From NCBI RefSeq assembly GCF_000964465.1, contig NZ_BANH01000069.1, forward strand, positions 1 to 48,930: DNA of 48,930 nt. Reading direction: 5' to 3'. Made by a program: the position numbers and the translations under genes. Position 1 is the first letter of the stretch; each line of letters starts with the position of its first letter. This document shows, piece by piece, positions 1 to 9,245 of this stretch. Below the pieces are notes generated by a model. It did not search any database, was not told the origin of the DNA, and saw only the letters and a list, made by a program, of their open reading frames with translations. Source of the stretch: Gluconobacter thailandicus F149-1 = NBRC 100600 (GTDB lineage: Bacteria; Pseudomonadota; Alphaproteobacteria; Acetobacterales; Acetobacteraceae).

Positions 1-68
1 TGCGCAGAAATGCTCACCCGTGATTTTCCAAACAGGCTCTAAGGGGCCTGGTCATTCCTTATCGTAGA

Positions 69-1868
69 ATGATTTTCCGCAGTGTGAGAATGCTTGACAC
101 TGTCAGTGCTCGTGTCATGGCACTGATTGTCGCGACGACACTGCCACTCGCTACCATTGCGGGACTTCTTGCGTGGCACAATTATCAGGAAAATGTGGGC
201 AATGCGCTTTCTCGAACAGAGAAAGATGCACAGTCAGCCCTGTCTGAACTCTCCAGCGACATGGATCAGACGCACACCGTGCTGGACATGCTCGCAGAAG
301 GAGACGTCTCTGCTGACAATGCTCTCAGAGAATTTGGCCTCGTTCAGACCATATCCCAACATCACTACTGCTCACTGGTTCTGACAGACTCACAGGGTCG
401 CCCCTCTGTGGTTTTGCCCCCTCCAGCTTCGCAGGATCCCGCCATCTGCAAGTCGGGTGAGCTGTTACCGACTCTCTATGATGGCTCTGAACGCCCCAAT
501 ATCGGCGTGGATGTCCTGAAGGGAAATCGTGGCCCTCTGATTCGCTTTGTTGTTCCCCTGATGAACCAGGGCGCAATTGGCGGCTATATTATCGCGGTCC
601 GTACGCTCGGCTGGCAAAGGAGCCATCTGCCTATAGGAGATGGTCGGCTTCTCCTGGGCGTGAATGACAATGCCCGTCACCTTCTGCTCATGAGCGACGG
701 ATCGATCTTTTCGCTATTCCCGGATCATCCCGGTACCCCCGAATTGCCTGCTGTAGTTCACGATCGTCTCCGCGCAGATCTGGCAAGACATGCGCTGCAT
801 GATGCTTTTACGATCAAAGGCACGACATATGTTCTTCAAAACGCATACGGCCCAGTCAGCCTTCTCGTGGCAACCGAGCGTACTCACGAGGAGAACAGGG
901 CTCTTAATATTTTCCTCATCCGGGTCGGGCTTATTGCAGGGCTACTCGCGCTTGAACTGATTGGTGTCGCCCTGGCGGCAAGAGCATTTCTGGTGGAACC
1001 CCTCGAGCGGCTTGCTCTTGCAGTTGCAGAATGGAGACGCGGCGCCTCTTTTGATCCCCGAATCAATCGTTCCATCCCGCTGGAAATCCGTCATCTTGAA
1101 CGTGCATTTCTCCGAGCGACACGTCGGCTCCCGCGTCATGAACGCGAGCTGGAACAGTCTGCCCATCATCAGGACATGTTGATTCGGGAAATTCACCACC
1201 GGGTCAAAAACAACCTTCAGGTTGTCGCATCGCTGTTAAACCTGCAGGCCAGCCGCATCCGATCCCATGAAGCCCGGGAAGAATTCAGACTGGTACGCGA
1301 CAGAGTAAGGGCACTCGCCACACTGCATCGCTATCTTTATTCGGAAAATGGCCTGTCTGCGCTGGACGTGCAGAGCTTCCTTGAAGAACTCTGCTCCATT
1401 CTGTTTTCCGCACACAACATGAATACACAGACACGCATCCGGTTGAAGCTGGACATCGAGCACGTGCTGATTTCGCCCGATCAGGCTGTTCCCGTGGCGC
1501 TCATTGTAACGGAAGTCGTCAGCAACGCGTTACGCTATGCCTTTCCCGAGAACCGATCGGGTTTCATCCGTATTTCCCTTCGCCGTGTTCCCAACCCTCC
1601 ACCGGAAAAAGAGGGTCTTGTAGAGCTTGAACTAGGAGACAATGGAATTGGCCTGGATGCTGCTCGCGCTTCCGAGTCCCGAACACGTCGGGAAGGCATC
1701 GGCATCCAGTTGATTCGGGGGTTTGCACGTCAGATCAGCGCAGATCTGCTGATCAGCAATGATAACGGCACCTGGTACAATCTGAAATTCGTGCCAGCCG
1801 ACCCTATCCCGACCGCAGTCGCGCTCGCCCAGCAGGCGATCAACAGGAGTGATTCGCCCAATACATAG
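69..1868 (+). CDS. Membrane sensor histidine kinase, HisKA_2/HWE-like
   Basis: A two-component sensor kinase of 599 residues. One membrane segment lies near residues 12-34. An extracytoplasmic sensor region of about 240 residues follows, then a second membrane segment near 280-303 that leads into a HAMP-like linker. The dimerisation/phosphoacceptor box reads EIHHRVKNNLQ, with the His pair at 376-377, which is typical of HisKA_2 kinases. The ATPase domain shows the N-box (TEVVSNALRYAF, about 480), DNGIGLD (about 524) and GIGIQLIRGF. In alphaproteobacteria such kinases often feed the PhyR/EcfG general stress response, but no response regulator, NepR or sigma factor is visible here, so its partner and signal are unknown. 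The start is uncertain: ATG 69 has no clear Shine-Dalgarno sequence, and ATG 90 (MLDTVSARV) is an alternative. Confidence 0.85.
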   Translation: MIFRSVRMLDTVSARVMALIVATTLPLATIAGLLAWHNYQENVGNALSRTEKDAQSALSELSSDMDQTHTVLDMLAEGDVSADNALREFGLVQTISQHHYCSLVLTDSQGRPSVVLPPPASQDPAICKSGELLPTLYDGSERPNIGVDVLKGNRGPLIRFVVPLMNQGAIGGYIIAVRTLGWQRSHLPIGDGRLLLGVNDNARHLLLMSDGSIFSLFPDHPGTPELPAVVHDRLRADLARHALHDAFTIKGTTYVLQNAYGPVSLLVATERTHEENRALNIFLIRVGLIAGLLALELIGVALAARAFLVEPLERLALAVAEWRRGASFDPRINRSIPLEIRHLERAFLRATRRLPRHERELEQSAHHQDMLIREIHHRVKNNLQVVASLLNLQASRIRSHEAREEFRLVRDRVRALATLHRYLYSENGLSALDVQSFLEELCSILFSAHNMNTQTRIRLKLDIEHVLISPDQAVPVALIVTEVVSNALRYAFPENRSGFIRISLRRVPNPPPEKEGLVELELGDNGIGLDAARASESRTRREGIGIQLIRGFARQISADLLISNDNGTWYNLKFVPADPIPTAVALAQQAINRSDSPNT

Positions 1869-1979
1869 GGCATCACTGAAAGCTCCGACTCCGGAAAACC
1901 CGCATAAAAATCTAAATAAGCTGCAAGAAATCCTTCAAAGGCTGTCTTGTGGCGATTTTGCGACCTATATGCAGGGATC

Positions 1980-3668
1980 ATGAAGGCCGACAAAACAATC
2001 GCAAAAGCGTGGATCAAGGCGCAGGGACGAGCCAGCCGTTCCAGTACCTCCTTCGTAGTGATCCTTGGACTGCTCTCGACCCTGCTGGGTCTCATGCAGG
2101 CATGGGCTCTGGCCCGGACACTTGCTTCCATCCTGACGTCTCATCCGGGCAATGCGCCGCCAGCTATCGGGCTGTTCCTGATTGTCAGCGTGGCCCGGAC
2201 GGGACTGAGTGTCATTCAGGACGTCATGGCCTCCACCTCCAGCCTGATCGCACGCCGAAGACTGCGCTCAGACATCCTGGCACGAATTATCGGGGAGGGA
2301 CCAGCTCTCCTACGCCGTCAACACAGCTCCGTCATCGCCTCAACACTGGTCGATCGCGTTGAAGCTCTGGACGGCTATTTTGCCCGCTGGCTTCCTGCAT
2401 CAGCTCTCTGGCTGGTCTCTCAGTGGATCGTGGTTGCCGCTGTATTCTGGCAGAATCACAAGGCAGGCATCATCCTTGCGATTTGCTGTGCCACTCTACC
2501 TGTTTTCCAGGCAGTCTTTGGAATAGCCACAGCTGTGGCATCCCGCCGGCAATTCCTCGCCATGACCCGTCTTCAGACGCGTTTTCTGGATCGCGTCAAA
2601 GGGATCGCCACCATCGTGCTGTCTGGCGGCACCGAACGGGAAACGCAGGCTCTCGCAAAAAGCGCCGATGACCTGCGCATACGCACAATGAAAGTCTTGC
2701 GCATCGCTTTCATTGCATCTGCGACGACAGATGTTGCCATGGTGGCGGCTCTCGTCCTGATCGTCATTACCCAGAGCCATAGTCTGACAAATTCAACTCC
2801 AGAACTGACCTTGACGCGTGCTCTGTATGCAATCCTGCTGGTTCCGGAAGCCTTCGCCTCGTTCCGTGCCTTGTCGGCCGCCTATCAGGACCGCGCACAT
2901 GCAACGGCTGCTGCCGAAGCCATGCATGCACTTGAACCGATCCCGAACGAACGTGCTGTCATGGGAGCGATAGCTACAGACGCGGCGCACAGCCTGTCGA
3001 TCACTGCAAAGGACCTCTCTTTTGCGTGGAATCAAGAGCGCGGCCCCGTCATTCACAACGTCAGTTTTACGCTTCCGGCTGGCGAAACACTGATCCTGGA
3101 AGGCCCATCCGGATCAGGAAAATCTACGCTGCTTGAACTGCTTCTCGGCTTTGTTGCGCCATCCGAGGGACGCATCTTCCTTGGTGGTCAGGACATGGCC
3201 AACATGACGCCACGCCAGATTTCTTCCCAGATCAGCTGGATCGGACAGAAGCCTGTTCTTTTCGCGGGAACAATCCGCGAAAATATCCTTTTCGCAAAAC
3301 CTGATGCGTCCGAGCCAGAGCTTGACGCCGCCATTTCGGCAGCAGCCATGGATCGTTACCTTCCGCTCCTTCCGGCAGGTCTGGAAACCCGCATTGGGGA
3401 GGGAGGTTTCGGCCTCTCCGGAGGGCAGGCCCAGCGCATCGCCATCGCGCGGGCATTCCTCAAAAACGCACCGATCCTGCTGCTGGATGAACCTACGTCC
3501 CATCTCGATCCGGCAACAGAAGCCGAAATTCTGGACAGTCTTCACAGACTGACACAGGGAAGAACTGTCGTCCTCTGTACACATTCGGCACAGGCTCGGC
3601 AGTTCCATGGGCGGCACCTCGTTCTCAATAGAGGTCGCGCCATCTCCTATACGGAGGAAGCGGCATGA
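1980..3668 (+). CDS. cydD: Cysteine/glutathione ABC exporter subunit CydD
   Basis: Half of the heterodimeric CydDC exporter. CydDC moves cysteine and glutathione to the periplasm and is needed to assemble cytochrome bd-type quinol oxidases. The N-terminal half holds about six hydrophobic membrane segments. The C-terminal half is an ABC ATPase with Walker A GPSGSGKST (about 375-383), signature LSGGQAQR (about 478) and Walker B LLLLDEPTSHLD (about 500). I chose ATG 1980, giving 562 residues; the frame can be extended to a TTG at 1947, but the extra 11 residues look spurious. It overlaps cydC by four bases (ATGA), so translation is probably coupled. The cytochrome bd genes themselves (cydAB/cioAB) are not in the window. 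Confidence 0.88.
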   Translation: MKADKTIAKAWIKAQGRASRSSTSFVVILGLLSTLLGLMQAWALARTLASILTSHPGNAPPAIGLFLIVSVARTGLSVIQDVMASTSSLIARRRLRSDILARIIGEGPALLRRQHSSVIASTLVDRVEALDGYFARWLPASALWLVSQWIVVAAVFWQNHKAGIILAICCATLPVFQAVFGIATAVASRRQFLAMTRLQTRFLDRVKGIATIVLSGGTERETQALAKSADDLRIRTMKVLRIAFIASATTDVAMVAALVLIVITQSHSLTNSTPELTLTRALYAILLVPEAFASFRALSAAYQDRAHATAAAEAMHALEPIPNERAVMGAIATDAAHSLSITAKDLSFAWNQERGPVIHNVSFTLPAGETLILEGPSGSGKSTLLELLLGFVAPSEGRIFLGGQDMANMTPRQISSQISWIGQKPVLFAGTIRENILFAKPDASEPELDAAISAAAMDRYLPLLPAGLETRIGEGGFGLSGGQAQRIAIARAFLKNAPILLLDEPTSHLDPATEAEILDSLHRLTQGRTVVLCTHSAQARQFHGRHLVLNRGRAISYTEEAA

Positions 3669-5338
3669 GCGCCTCTCTTCAGTCCGAGCATCCCAAAAAC
3701 GGAACAGCTCTTTCTCGCATCATCCAGATCTGGAAGCCACATTACGGTCGCCTGATTACCGGTGGCATCATCGCAGAACTCGCTGTCTGCTCCGGGCTGC
3801 TTCTGATGGGGCAGGCGGGCAGCCGTATCGCTGCCGCTGCAGTAGGGGTGGCGGCCGGGTCAGCTCTTTTGCAGATCGCTGGATCGTCCCAGATCGTTCT
3901 CCGGTATCTCGAACGTCTCTACACGCATGACGCAATGTTCCGGGCGCTGTCGGATCTGCGTGTCTGGTTCTACCGCCGACTGGCTCAGGGCGCCGCAGCA
4001 GGCCTTGGCTTTCAGAGATCCGGCGACCTTCTGTCGCGTCTGGTGTCTGACGTGCAAACGCTGGACAGTCTCTATCTTCGCATTCTCATTCCACTGGCAG
4101 CAGCCGTCCTGACGCTGCCAGTAGCGACCATTGTCTGGCTAAAAGCGGGCACGTTACCGGGCCTGATCACCGGGGCACTCTTTGCCATTCTGGCGTTTGC
4201 CCTACCTATGATGGCGGCACGCCTCTCCCGGAAGTTTGGTCCTGATATTCTTCATGCAGAATCCGATCTCCGGGTGGCAGCCCTCGATCTTGCGTCGGGT
4301 TTACGGGAAGCAAGAGCTTTCGGCGCCGAGGACGTGCTGGCGAACGTCGTAACGCAGCGGCAGGACGTTCTGTTTGCAGCACAACGACGCCAGTCCCTTC
4401 GCATGGCTCTTACAAACGGGCTGGCAGGGCTGATTGCGAAAGCGGGTGTTGCAGTCATGCTCTGTGCCGTTGCAGGCGTAATCTTTCACCAGTCTGCGCC
4501 TGTTGCCGGTATCGCTGCTCTATTTGTTGCGATCACAGCCCTGGATGCCGTTACGGGCCTCTCCCGTGCAGGCCTTCTATACGGGCAGGTCTCACACGCG
4601 GCGGACCGTATTATGGACGTTGCCGAACGTGGCTCTCAAGTCCAGGAAGGAACATCACCCCTACCAGCCCGTCACGATATCCGCATCGAGAACGTGACCT
4701 TCCGCTGGACGCCTGAACGGGCACCCGTTTTTCAGGATCTGACACTGACCCTTCGCGAAGGGGAGCGAGCCGCCCTGATCGGCCCTTCAGGTGCCGGAAA
4801 GTCGAGCCTTGCCGCGCTGCTCCTTAAGGTCGCCGCTCCAGAAAAAGGCGAAATTCTTCTGGGCGGAACAAATATTGCAGCGCTTCAGAACGACGCGCTT
4901 CGGTCCCGGGTCGCATGGCTCTCCCAATCCAGCCACCTGTTTGATGACACCATCCGCGATAACCTTCTTCTGGGGCGCACGAACATTTCCGAAGACGCCC
5001 TGTGGGCTGCACTGGAACAGGCGAAGATTGCCGACACGGTTCGGACCCTTCCTGATGGCCTGGACACATGGATTGGTGAAAGCGGATCAAAGCTCTCTGG
5101 CGGGCAGGGCAGGCGTATTGCACTGGCCCGTGTCCTGCTCTCGGACGCCCCTGTTCTTATTCTGGACGAGCCGGCAACCGGCTTGGACGCAGATACAGAA
5201 AAAGCTTTTCTGGAAACCCTGAACAATGTCGGAGAAGGACGAAGCGTGTTACTGATCGCTCATCGCCTGACAGGCGTTGAAAGGCTTGATCGGATCTGGC
5301 GCTTTGAGAACGGACACGTTGTTTCAAGCGCAGGTTGA
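3665..5338 (+). CDS. cydC: Cysteine/glutathione ABC exporter subunit CydC
   Basis: Partner subunit of CydD, 557 residues, with an N-terminal transmembrane domain and a C-terminal ABC ATPase. Walker A is GPSGAGKSS (about 373-381), the signature is LSGGQGRR (about 477), Walker B is LILDEPATGLD (about 499) and the H-loop is LIAHRL. CydC assignment rests on the second position in the pair and on similarity to the family; a swap of the CydC and CydD names cannot be excluded by eye. The start ATG lies inside the end of cydD. About 20 bases after the stop, GAGGC and GCCTC (5354-5371) could form a weak hairpin before a pyrimidine-rich stretch, but it is a poor terminator. Confidence 0.88.
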   Translation: MSASLQSEHPKNGTALSRIIQIWKPHYGRLITGGIIAELAVCSGLLLMGQAGSRIAAAAVGVAAGSALLQIAGSSQIVLRYLERLYTHDAMFRALSDLRVWFYRRLAQGAAAGLGFQRSGDLLSRLVSDVQTLDSLYLRILIPLAAAVLTLPVATIVWLKAGTLPGLITGALFAILAFALPMMAARLSRKFGPDILHAESDLRVAALDLASGLREARAFGAEDVLANVVTQRQDVLFAAQRRQSLRMALTNGLAGLIAKAGVAVMLCAVAGVIFHQSAPVAGIAALFVAITALDAVTGLSRAGLLYGQVSHAADRIMDVAERGSQVQEGTSPLPARHDIRIENVTFRWTPERAPVFQDLTLTLREGERAALIGPSGAGKSSLAALLLKVAAPEKGEILLGGTNIAALQNDALRSRVAWLSQSSHLFDDTIRDNLLLGRTNISEDALWAALEQAKIADTVRTLPDGLDTWIGESGSKLSGGQGRRIALARVLLSDAPVLILDEPATGLDADTEKAFLETLNNVGEGRSVLLIAHRLTGVERLDRIWRFENGHVVSSAG

Positions 5339-5397
5339 CCAGTCTTTGCCGAAGAGGCACCTAAAGGCCTCAATCCTTTCTTTCAGGACGTTACGCC

Positions 5398-5805
5398 ATG
5401 GTTCGTATTTTTTCTTCCATTCGTCTTGCGGCTCCGGCTCTCGTCCTGACCGCCGCTCTGGCGGGCTGCGCAGACCAGCCTTCCCGCGACAGCTACGTCG
5501 TGTTCTTCGATCGTGATTCCGTGTCCCTGAGCCCGGTCGCGCAGGCTGTCGTAACGAAGGCCGCAACGGCTGCCCGTAACGAGCACGCACAAACCATTCG
5601 TGTTTCCGGCTCTGCTGGCGTGCATGGGGATCCGGCCGTTCTGAAAGAACTTGCAGACAGCCGTGCACAGGCCGTTGCAACTCAGCTCGCCAACGATGGC
5701 GTTAATGATGCAAAGATCGAGATCCGCCCGGAGCCGGAAACAACGATCGATGCCTCGCACGTCGCACTGCGTCGTGTTTCCATCACGATCAATCCGGGCC
5801 AGTGA
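5398..5805 (+). CDS. OmpA-like lipoprotein
   Basis: A 135-residue exported protein. The N-terminal signal peptide ends in a lipobox LAGC with the lipidated Cys at position 24, so an outer-membrane or periplasmic lipoprotein is expected. The rest resembles an OmpA C-terminal (peptidoglycan-associating) domain. It has a YVVFFDRDSVSLSP strand, in the place of the usual YFDxDSxxL, followed by a region with SRAQAVATQL and a closing RRVSITI, as in Pal/OmpA folds. No canonical NxR motif is obvious, so peptidoglycan binding is an inference. AGGA about 13 bases before the ATG can serve as ribosome binding site. It precedes recQ by 13 bases. Confidence 0.75.
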   Translation: MVRIFSSIRLAAPALVLTAALAGCADQPSRDSYVVFFDRDSVSLSPVAQAVVTKAATAARNEHAQTIRVSGSAGVHGDPAVLKELADSRAQAVATQLANDGVNDAKIEIRPEPETTIDASHVALRRVSITINPGQ

Positions 5806-5818
5806 TCCGGCGCCCGGA

Positions 5819-7669
5819 GTGACGGAGGGATCCATCCCCCTTGCGCCCGGCCCAGGCCAGAACCCTGAACAGGTCCTTGCGGATGTGTTCGGGTTCTCCG
5901 GTTTCCGCGGTCTTCAGGGAGACGCCGTAGAAACCGTAATGCGAGGCGAGGACGTTCTGGTTCTCATGCCCACTGGTGGTGGAAAAAGCCTCTGCTATCA
6001 GGTTCCCGCCCTATGCCGTGACGGCATGGGCATTGTTGTCTCCCCCCTGATTGCCTTGATGGACGATCAGGTTGCGGGTCTCCGGCAGCTCGGTATCCGT
6101 GCAGCAGCCCTTCATTCAGAGCTTGAGACGGAAGAGCGGGAGATCCTCCGCGACGATCTGCGCAACAACAAGATCGACATTCTGTATATTTCGCCTGAAC
6201 GGCTGCTCCAGCCAGGCACCGCCAACTTTCTGTCAAAGCGCAAAGTGTCTCTCATTGCGATTGACGAAGCACACTGCGTCTCCGCCTGGGGGCATGAATT
6301 CCGCCCCGAATATCGTGCTCTTGCGTCCCTGCCAGAGCTCTTTCCGAATGTTCCCCGCATTGCCCTGACGGCCACGGCTGACCCCAGAACCCGGGATGAT
6401 ATCCTGAACGTTCTGGGAATGCCCGATGCACGGGTGCTTATGGCCAGCTTCCACCGGCCCAATCTGTTTGTGGAAGCACGGCCGAAAGGTGGCGAGAGCA
6501 AGCAGCTTCTTGAGGCTCTCGAAAGTCACCGAACCGGCGCAGCCATCGTTTATTGCGGCAGCAGGAACAAAACCGAGCGCACCGCCACCATGCTGCGGGG
6601 GAAGGGCCTGACGGCTCTTCCGTATCATGCAGGCCTTTCACCCATCGAGAAGCGTGCGACCCTCATGCGCTTCCGCTCCGGGGAAGACATGGTGATCGTC
6701 GCTACGATCGCGTTCGGCATGGGGATTGACCGGCCAGATGTACGTTGCGTGATCCATCTGGATATGCCGTCTTCTCCGGAAGCCTATTACCAGCAGATTG
6801 GGCGGGCAGGGCGTGACGGAGAAAAATCCGACACACTTCTCCTGTATGGCGGTGAGGATATGGCGCGGGCGCGCCATTGGCTGGAGCAGTCAAACGCGCC
6901 CGACAATGAAAAACGTGTCATGCAATCCCGCCTGGAAAGCATGATCGCCCTTACGGAAACCACAGGATGCAGAACGCAGGCACTTCTGGCCTGTTTCGGC
7001 GAGAACCTGTCATCTCCCTGCGGACATTGTGACAACTGCATCACGCCCGTCTCCACGTTTGACGGCACAGAAGCAGCCCAGAAAGTTCTTTCCGCGATCT
7101 ACAGGACCGGTCAAAGGCTTGGCGCCGTGCAACTGACGAATGTTTTGCGGGGCAAGACGAACGAAACAATCGAACGCCATGCCTATAACCATTTATCCGT
7201 GTTCGGGATCGGTAAGGATCAGACGGAAAACTGGTGGCGAGCGGTTGTCAGGCAACTGATTGCCCGAGGCGCCATCCGGACCCATGGCGAGCACGGCAGC
7301 CTGGCCCTTCAGGCAGAAATCGCACGGCCGATCCTGCGCGGGGACGAAAAAATACTGCTCCGTCAGGATACGCGCCAGAGCCTGATCGCCCGCACGCCGT
7401 CGAGCAATCAGGAAAACGAGAGCCTGTCTCCCGAAGAAAAAACCGTGTTCGATGCGCTGCGTCAGTGGCGGCTTTCAGAAGCCCGGGAACAGGAAATCCC
7501 GCCTTACGTCATTTTCCACGATTCTGTACTGCGTGACATCGCCCGGGAGCATCCGGTCAGCCATCAGGAGCTTGCCAGCATCAAGGGCGTGGGAACATCC
7601 AAGCTCGACCGGTATGGCGAATCGGTTCTGGCGGTCATCAAGGAAATCTCGGCCACGATCATGGCCTGA
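5819..7669 (+). CDS. recQ: ATP-dependent DNA helicase RecQ
   Basis: 3'-5' DNA helicase of recombination and fork repair. Walker A is PTGGGKSLCYQ (about 50-60), the DEAH box is DEAHCVSAWGHEFRPEYR (about 148) and motif VI is QQIGRAGRDG. The RQC zinc-binding cysteines lie in CRTQALLACFGENL and CGHCDNC (about 384-407). A C-terminal HRDC domain contains ASIKGVGTSKLDRYGE. The start is not certain. The frame is open back to 5651 inside the lipoprotein gene, but that part is clearly the shadow of the upstream gene. GTG 5819, 13 bases after the upstream stop, gives 616 residues, close to the 609 of E. coli RecQ. No other ATG or GTG in this frame lies between the upstream stop and the helicase core. 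Confidence 0.9.
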   Translation: MTEGSIPLAPGPGQNPEQVLADVFGFSGFRGLQGDAVETVMRGEDVLVLMPTGGGKSLCYQVPALCRDGMGIVVSPLIALMDDQVAGLRQLGIRAAALHSELETEEREILRDDLRNNKIDILYISPERLLQPGTANFLSKRKVSLIAIDEAHCVSAWGHEFRPEYRALASLPELFPNVPRIALTATADPRTRDDILNVLGMPDARVLMASFHRPNLFVEARPKGGESKQLLEALESHRTGAAIVYCGSRNKTERTATMLRGKGLTALPYHAGLSPIEKRATLMRFRSGEDMVIVATIAFGMGIDRPDVRCVIHLDMPSSPEAYYQQIGRAGRDGEKSDTLLLYGGEDMARARHWLEQSNAPDNEKRVMQSRLESMIALTETTGCRTQALLACFGENLSSPCGHCDNCITPVSTFDGTEAAQKVLSAIYRTGQRLGAVQLTNVLRGKTNETIERHAYNHLSVFGIGKDQTENWWRAVVRQLIARGAIRTHGEHGSLALQAEIARPILRGDEKILLRQDTRQSLIARTPSSNQENESLSPEEKTVFDALRQWRLSEAREQEIPPYVIFHDSVLRDIAREHPVSHQELASIKGVGTSKLDRYGESVLAVIKEISATIMA

Positions 7670-7683
7670 GACTTCCGGGAATT

Positions 7684-8151
7684 TCACTTTACGCTTTTGA
7701 CCGCAAACCCGATCGTAACGCTGTCTCCATCCAGGAACTGGAAGGTAAACGGAATTTTTTCTCCCTGTTGCAGGGACTTTGTGATGCCGCTGCACAGCAG
7801 GTGATACCCTGAAGGAGGAAAAATCATTTCCGAATTATGGGGAAGAGACAGATGGGAAAACAGGTCATTCGTCGCCTGTGTCTGTTCCTGATTGGTATGA
7901 TGCGCGGTGATGCTGGAGCAGATCGGGGACGACACGCCTTTCAGCAGATGATCGACATCATCGTCATTGCGAATCGTAAAATACCCGTTGGCATATGACG
8001 TGTCATGCGATGAGGGGGATAGCGTTCCGTCCAGAACAACGATTTTCTGGCGATTATGCTGGGCCGCAGGGAGCGCCCCGGCATCCTGAGCAAAGCCCGG
8101 AACCGCAGAAAACGACAGCAGAACAGCAAAAGCAGCAGATACCCGTTTCAA
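7684..8151 (-). CDS. PCuAC-like periplasmic copper chaperone (divergent)
   Basis: Exported protein of 155 residues resembling the PCuAC (DUF461) copper chaperone family. It has a signal peptide (about 1-22, ending GFAQ), a GYFTIRN strand with SSPICSSITAHHT, and PPSGYHLLCSGITKSLQQG near the end, which match the family pattern. In the canonical family copper is held by an HxM-x-M-x-HxM set; here the first site reads HHT and the last HLL, so the methionine ligands appear lost. The start is TTG 8151: AGGAG lies seven bases upstream and the signal peptide begins there. The upstream in-frame ATG would add 32 unlikely residues. It is convergent with recQ (14-base gap) and divergent from nrdR. Confidence 0.72.
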   Translation of the reverse strand: MKRVSAAFAVLLSFSAVPGFAQDAGALPAAQHNRQKIVVLDGTLSPSSHDTSYANGYFTIRNDDDVDHLLKGVSSPICSSITAHHTNQEQTQATNDLFSHLSLPHNSEMIFPPSGYHLLCSGITKSLQQGEKIPFTFQFLDGDSVTIGFAVKSVK

Positions 8152-8158
8152 CGACAGT

Positions 8159-8163
8159 CTCCT
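8159..8163 (-). promoter_or_regulatory. Ribosome binding site fixing the TTG start of the PCuAC-like gene
   Basis: AGGAG on the minus strand, seven bases before TTG 8151. This spacing, and the signal peptide that begins exactly there, decide the start. Confidence 0.7.
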
Positions 8164-8259
8164 AAAAACGGACAGGCCCGTTTTGGGTTGGAACGTATGA
8201 TCCGGTAAACTGCCTCCAATTCCCCGGCCACCACAAGGCCCGAACAATCAGGACCGTCC

Positions 8260-8763
8260 ATGCGTTGCCCTTTCTGCGGACATGAAGACACTCAGGTGAA
8301 GGACAGTCGCTCCAGCGAAGACGGAACGGCAATCCGTCGTCGTCGCGTCTGCTCCGCCTGCACCCAGCGCTTCACGACCGTTGAGCGCGTTCAGCTTCGG
8401 GAACTGACCGTCATCAAGACTGACGGTCGCCGCGCACCGTTTGATCGGGACAAGCTCGCACGCTCCATTCGTGTGGCCCTCCGCAAACGCCCGGTTGAGG
8501 AAGAACGTCAGGAACGGCTGGTCAACGGGCTGGTCCGACAGCTTGAGGCCTCCGGGGAACAGGATATTTCTTCACATCGTATCGGCGAACTTGCCATGGA
8601 CGCATTGCGTGAGGTGGACGGTGTGGCTTATGTCCGCTTCGCCAGCGTCTATCGCGACTTCCGTGAAGTCGAGGCTTTCTCGAAGATCCTCGCCGACATG
8701 AACCCCATTTCCGGGGACGCACATGCGTCCCTGCCGACCAAAGACTCTCAGGAGACACCATGA
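8260..8763 (+). CDS. nrdR: Transcriptional repressor NrdR
   Basis: ATP/dATP-sensing repressor of ribonucleotide reductase genes. The N-terminal zinc ribbon has Cys 3, 6, 31 and 34 ([17 protein letters not shown], then VCSACTQRF). The ATP-cone domain follows ([20 protein letters not shown] to [11 protein letters not shown]). At 167 residues it is a little longer than the 149 of E. coli because of a tail after about residue 148. It overlaps nusB by four bases (ATGA). In many alphaproteobacteria riboflavin genes lie between nrdR and nusB; they are absent here. No clear NrdR box was seen in the 108-base region upstream. Confidence 0.95.
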   Translation: MRCPFCGHEDTQVKDSRSSEDGTAIRRRRVCSACTQRFTTVERVQLRELTVIKTDGRRAPFDRDKLARSIRVALRKRPVEEERQERLVNGLVRQLEASGEQDISSHRIGELAMDALREVDGVAYVRFASVYRDFREVEAFSKILADMNPISGDAHASLPTKDSQETP

Positions 8764-9242
8764 CCGCATCCGACGCGCCCACGAGCCCCCCGACGCGCCG
8801 CAGCCGGACAATCGCCCGTGTTGCTGCCGTTCAGGCCCTGTTCCAGTGCGAACAGTCCGGCGACAATGCGGAGACCGTTCTCAACCAGTTCCTCCGCCAC
8901 CGCCGCGTCAGCCCGACAGCTTCATTCGAAGACGGTCACATTCCTGATGCAGACCTGACGCTGATGCAGGAAATCGTCCGTGGCGTCACACTCAAGCAGG
9001 ACAAGGTTGATCATACACTGAGCGACCTGTTGCCAGAACAGTGGCCAATTTCCCGTCTTGATCCGGTCCTCCGCAGCCTGCTGCGTGCGGCCGTTTTTGA
9101 GATCGCAGAGACAGATACACCCGACCGCATCGTCATTAACGAATATCTGGACGTCGCCCATGGCTTCTTCTTCGGTGACGAGCCAAAGATGGTAAACGGT
9201 ATTCTGGATACCCTGAGCCGTCGCGGTGAAGGCAACGCCTGA
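8760..9242 (+). CDS. nusB: Transcription antitermination factor NusB
   Basis: RNA-binding antitermination factor acting with NusE (S10) on boxA sites of ribosomal RNA operons. All-helical NusB fold of 160 residues, with [19 protein letters not shown] near the N-terminus, then [20 protein letters not shown] and [24 protein letters not shown], the usual conserved C-terminal block. The first 15 or so residues are a low-complexity Thr/Pro/Arg extension. AGGAGA precedes the ATG, which sits in the nrdR stop region. thiL follows three bases after the stop. Confidence 0.94.
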   Translation: MTASDAPTSPPTRRSRTIARVAAVQALFQCEQSGDNAETVLNQFLRHRRVSPTASFEDGHIPDADLTLMQEIVRGVTLKQDKVDHTLSDLLPEQWPISRLDPVLRSLLRAAVFEIAETDTPDRIVINEYLDVAHGFFFGDEPKMVNGILDTLSRRGEGNA

Positions 9243-9245
9243 TCC

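Noticed and set aside
1-67. Possible tails of an upstream gene (frame 1 stops at 40-42, frame 2 stops at 65-67)
   Set aside because: Only 13 to 21 codons are visible and both frames look equally possible; no family can be recognised.
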